Assembly (NCBI GenBank): GCA_018350325.1
Contig: JAEVLN010000004.1
Span: forward strand, 1,488,001-1,552,000
Origin: Globodera rostochiensis
Taxonomy: Eukaryota; Nematoda; Chromadorea; Rhabditida; Heteroderidae
Length of the DNA: 64,000 nt
Direction: 5' to 3'
In this document: one piece after another, positions 62,201-64,000 of the stretch
How positions within the stretch are numbered: the stretch's first letter is position 1
Layout: every line of letters begins with the position of its first letter
Position numbers and translations under genes: made by a program
Notes under the pieces: generated by a model
Databases searched by the model: none
Seen by the model: the letters and a program-made list of their open reading frames with translations, nothing else
What the model was told of the DNA's origin: nothing

Positions 62201-63727
62201 CGCTCCAACTTGTCCTTGATCCGCTGGTCCAACTCCCTTTTTTTTATTGTAATGGTTTTTTTTATCAATTTTTGTAGACACCAACTTCAGCGTAATCAGC
62301 CGACGCTCCTCGCGCCGCCAATGCGGCGGCGTGGCGCTGCGCGAACGACCTCCCCCAAAAGCTTCATCTTCAGGTCGGAAACGAATGGCACCGCGTCCCT
62401 TCACGCGCATGCTCCCGCGCGACTGACGAACCGAAGTGCTAGAAGCTGTCAAATTGTGACGTGTGGACTCCTTGCCTTCCGGTGTTTTTGATCTTAATTA
62501 TATTTGCATTATGCGTGAATTTCGGTTCCCAAATTGGGCATTGGATTCATATTAGTCGTGCACAAACCTGCGCATCAAAAATTTATTTGTGCCTGGCACT
62601 TCCGGCAAATCTTCCGGCTTCACGGACGAAATGTTCTCCGGCTCATTCTTCAGAATTGGCAGTGCGGTGGGCTCGGCATTTTCCTCCTCCTCCTCTCCCT
62701 CATCATCCGTGGCACGCTTCACTCGTTTCCTCCCCTTCTTATGGTGCCGCTTTTTTGTGCTACAAAATAAACAATAAAAATGAACAAAAGCATTGCATTC
62801 ATAAAAAACTGCAAAAATGTTTGTGCCCTCAATGAAACCAAATAATCCAAAAAAAAACTTTGTTTTTTTGCAGAAAAACCAAAAATGCTAATCAGTCATT
62901 TAAGTATGCAAACACACACACACCTGTCTTTGATCTCCTCCTCCTCTTCCATCTCCGAGTCGTGTGCACTGCGCTTCTTGATCAGTTGGCCACTGTTTAC
63001 AATGACAACATCGGATATCGGACGACTCTTCGTGTTTACTTTGAGATTCTCAATTTTAGTGGCCACTTCTTGACCGGAGATCAGCTGAAATGCGACAAAT
63101 TGGGCAAAATTTTCAATGTTTGGACACATTCCCTCGTCAAAATCTGCAATTTTTTCAGCATCCCCTGACTTAAACTCTCCATAAAGAAACCTTTCCAAAC
63201 ACAACATGCACATCATCCAGGTGCGGTGCAGGCTTTGTGGTGATGAAGAACTGAGACCCATTGGTGTCCTTGCCACGATTGGCCATGCTGAGCATGAATG
63301 GCTGCTCGTGTTTGGCCATAAATGCCTCGTCCTCGAACACCCCGCCGTAAATTGATTCGCCTAAATAATGCATTTCTTTTAAAAATTATGCCAAAAAATT
63401 CTCACCTCCCGTCCCATTGCCAGCACTGAAATCACCGCCTTGAATCATGAAGTTCTTAATGACCCGATGGAACACTGAGCCCTTGAAGTGCAACGGTTTG
63501 TTCGTCACTTTGCCAATGCCGGCTTGGCCAGTGCAAAGCATCACAAAATTCCTGAAAGTACGTGCAAAAAAGTGAATTAATTAACAACAAAAAAAAACAA
63601 ACTCTGTTGTTCGTGGAACGAGCTCATCAAACAGTTCCATCACAATTCGCCCAACCGGCTCTCCATCGATCTGAATGTCGAAGAAGCAACGCCGCCTTTC
63701 GACTTTTGACGTTTTTTCAATAGTCAT
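59213..63727 (-). CDS. RS-domain cyclophilin (peptidyl-prolyl isomerase, PPIG/NKTR-like)
   Basis: Nuclear peptidyl-prolyl cis-trans isomerase with a long Arg/Ser-rich tail, a type associated with splicing speckles. Fourteen phase-consistent exons on the minus strand: 63727-63603, 63551-63406, 63360-63191, 63084-62924, 62759-62568, 62438-62280, 62236-61978, 61855-61305, 61238-60896, 60807-60511, 60432-60202, 60136-59842, 59738-59456, 59390-59213; 1129 residues. The cyclophilin domain (about 10-175) shows [62 protein letters not shown] and catalytic FHR. Then come an acidic linker (about 190-265), helical RED-rich segments, and C-terminal RS/SR runs (about 930-1129). The splice sites of introns 5 and 6 were chosen by phase and are less sure. 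Intron 8 (61239-61304) is 66 bp and stop-free. Closest nematode relative is probably CYN-8-like. Confidence 0.92.
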
Positions 63728-64000
63728 TTTCTGTCGCAAACTCTAAAAATTTACATATGAAATGCCATAACGAGAAAGAATTATATGCATTTTGCAATTA
63801 TAAACATAAATATCTCAAAGTGTAGGCTTTAAGTAAGCAAAAACTACATTCTGGACACACACATCCAGAAACAGCAGCCACAACTTATTTCAATTCATTA
63901 CTTTGATCTCCGTTCGCGATATTTTTCAGTAACAAAACGGGAAAAAAGTTGGCGAACCAAACGTTTCTACTTTTCTTACAAACAACCAATAACAATCGCA
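63728..64000. other. 5' flank of the RS-cyclophilin gene
   Basis: AT-rich upstream sequence, no exon seen. TTTAGAGTTTGCGACAGAAA immediately precedes the ATG on the minus strand and contains AG dinucleotides that could accept a spliced leader; this is not demonstrable here. Confidence 0.4.

Noticed and set aside
61492..62277. Large plus-strand open frames opposite the RS-cyclophilin gene
   Set aside because: Antisense shadows of Arg/Glu/Gln-rich codons. The minus strand carries phase-consistent exons of a known protein.

Overview
The window is nuclear DNA from an animal, most probably a nematode. Genes are split into many short exons by introns that are often only 40-80 bp. Several products have nematode-type relatives: GEX-3, a NOAH/NompA-like PAN-ZP matrix protein, a GPA-16-like G alpha subunit, SIR-2.1 and DLD-1. 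The compact introns, unusually common GC-AG introns and many poly-C/poly-G tracts would suit a plant-parasitic (cyst-type) nematode. The genus is inference and cannot be proved from the sequence alone. There are no rRNA genes, tRNA genes, CRISPR arrays or bacterial operons that I can support.

Layout, left to right. The first 12.5 kb holds CDK1 (minus, its 3' end cut by the window edge), mitochondrial dihydrolipoyl dehydrogenase (minus), an unrecognised 375-residue protein (plus) and two tandem ankyrin-repeat paralogues (minus). From 13.3 to 21.4 kb come a SIRT1-type deacetylase and a 7SK methylphosphate capping enzyme (both plus, 170 bp apart), then a class A peptide-type GPCR (minus) with a 27-bp minisatellite in one intron. 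From 21.4 to 28.5 kb there is no gene I can support, only poly-C/poly-G tracts and one 66-bp tandem array. From 28.5 to 33.5 kb lie a 3-beta-HSD-like dehydrogenase and an unrecognised gene (both minus). A satellite of about 1 kb at 34.5 kb precedes the PAN-ZP matrix gene (36.1-41.3 kb, minus). A Gi-class G alpha gene with two possible terminal exons follows (43.4-46.4 kb, minus). Then come the WAVE-complex subunit gene gex-3 (48.8-54.6 kb, plus), a coiled-coil protein (55.3-57.6 kb, minus) and an RS-domain cyclophilin (59.2-63.7 kb, minus).

Most genes are unrelated housekeeping, signalling or cuticle functions. Exon boundaries were set by hand from reading frame, splice-site sequence and remembered family conservation. 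Phases agree at every junction in the models given, except the 5' end of the gene at 30.9-33.5 kb.

The most interesting points are: a duplicated terminal exon that would swap the receptor-coupling tail of the G alpha subunit; an intron that is almost wholly a 111-bp terminal-inverted-repeat element, which looks like intron gain by a transposon; a 600-bp stop-free, frame-preserving minisatellite intron inside a GPCR; and GC-AG introns recurring at the same position in ankyrin exon modules.
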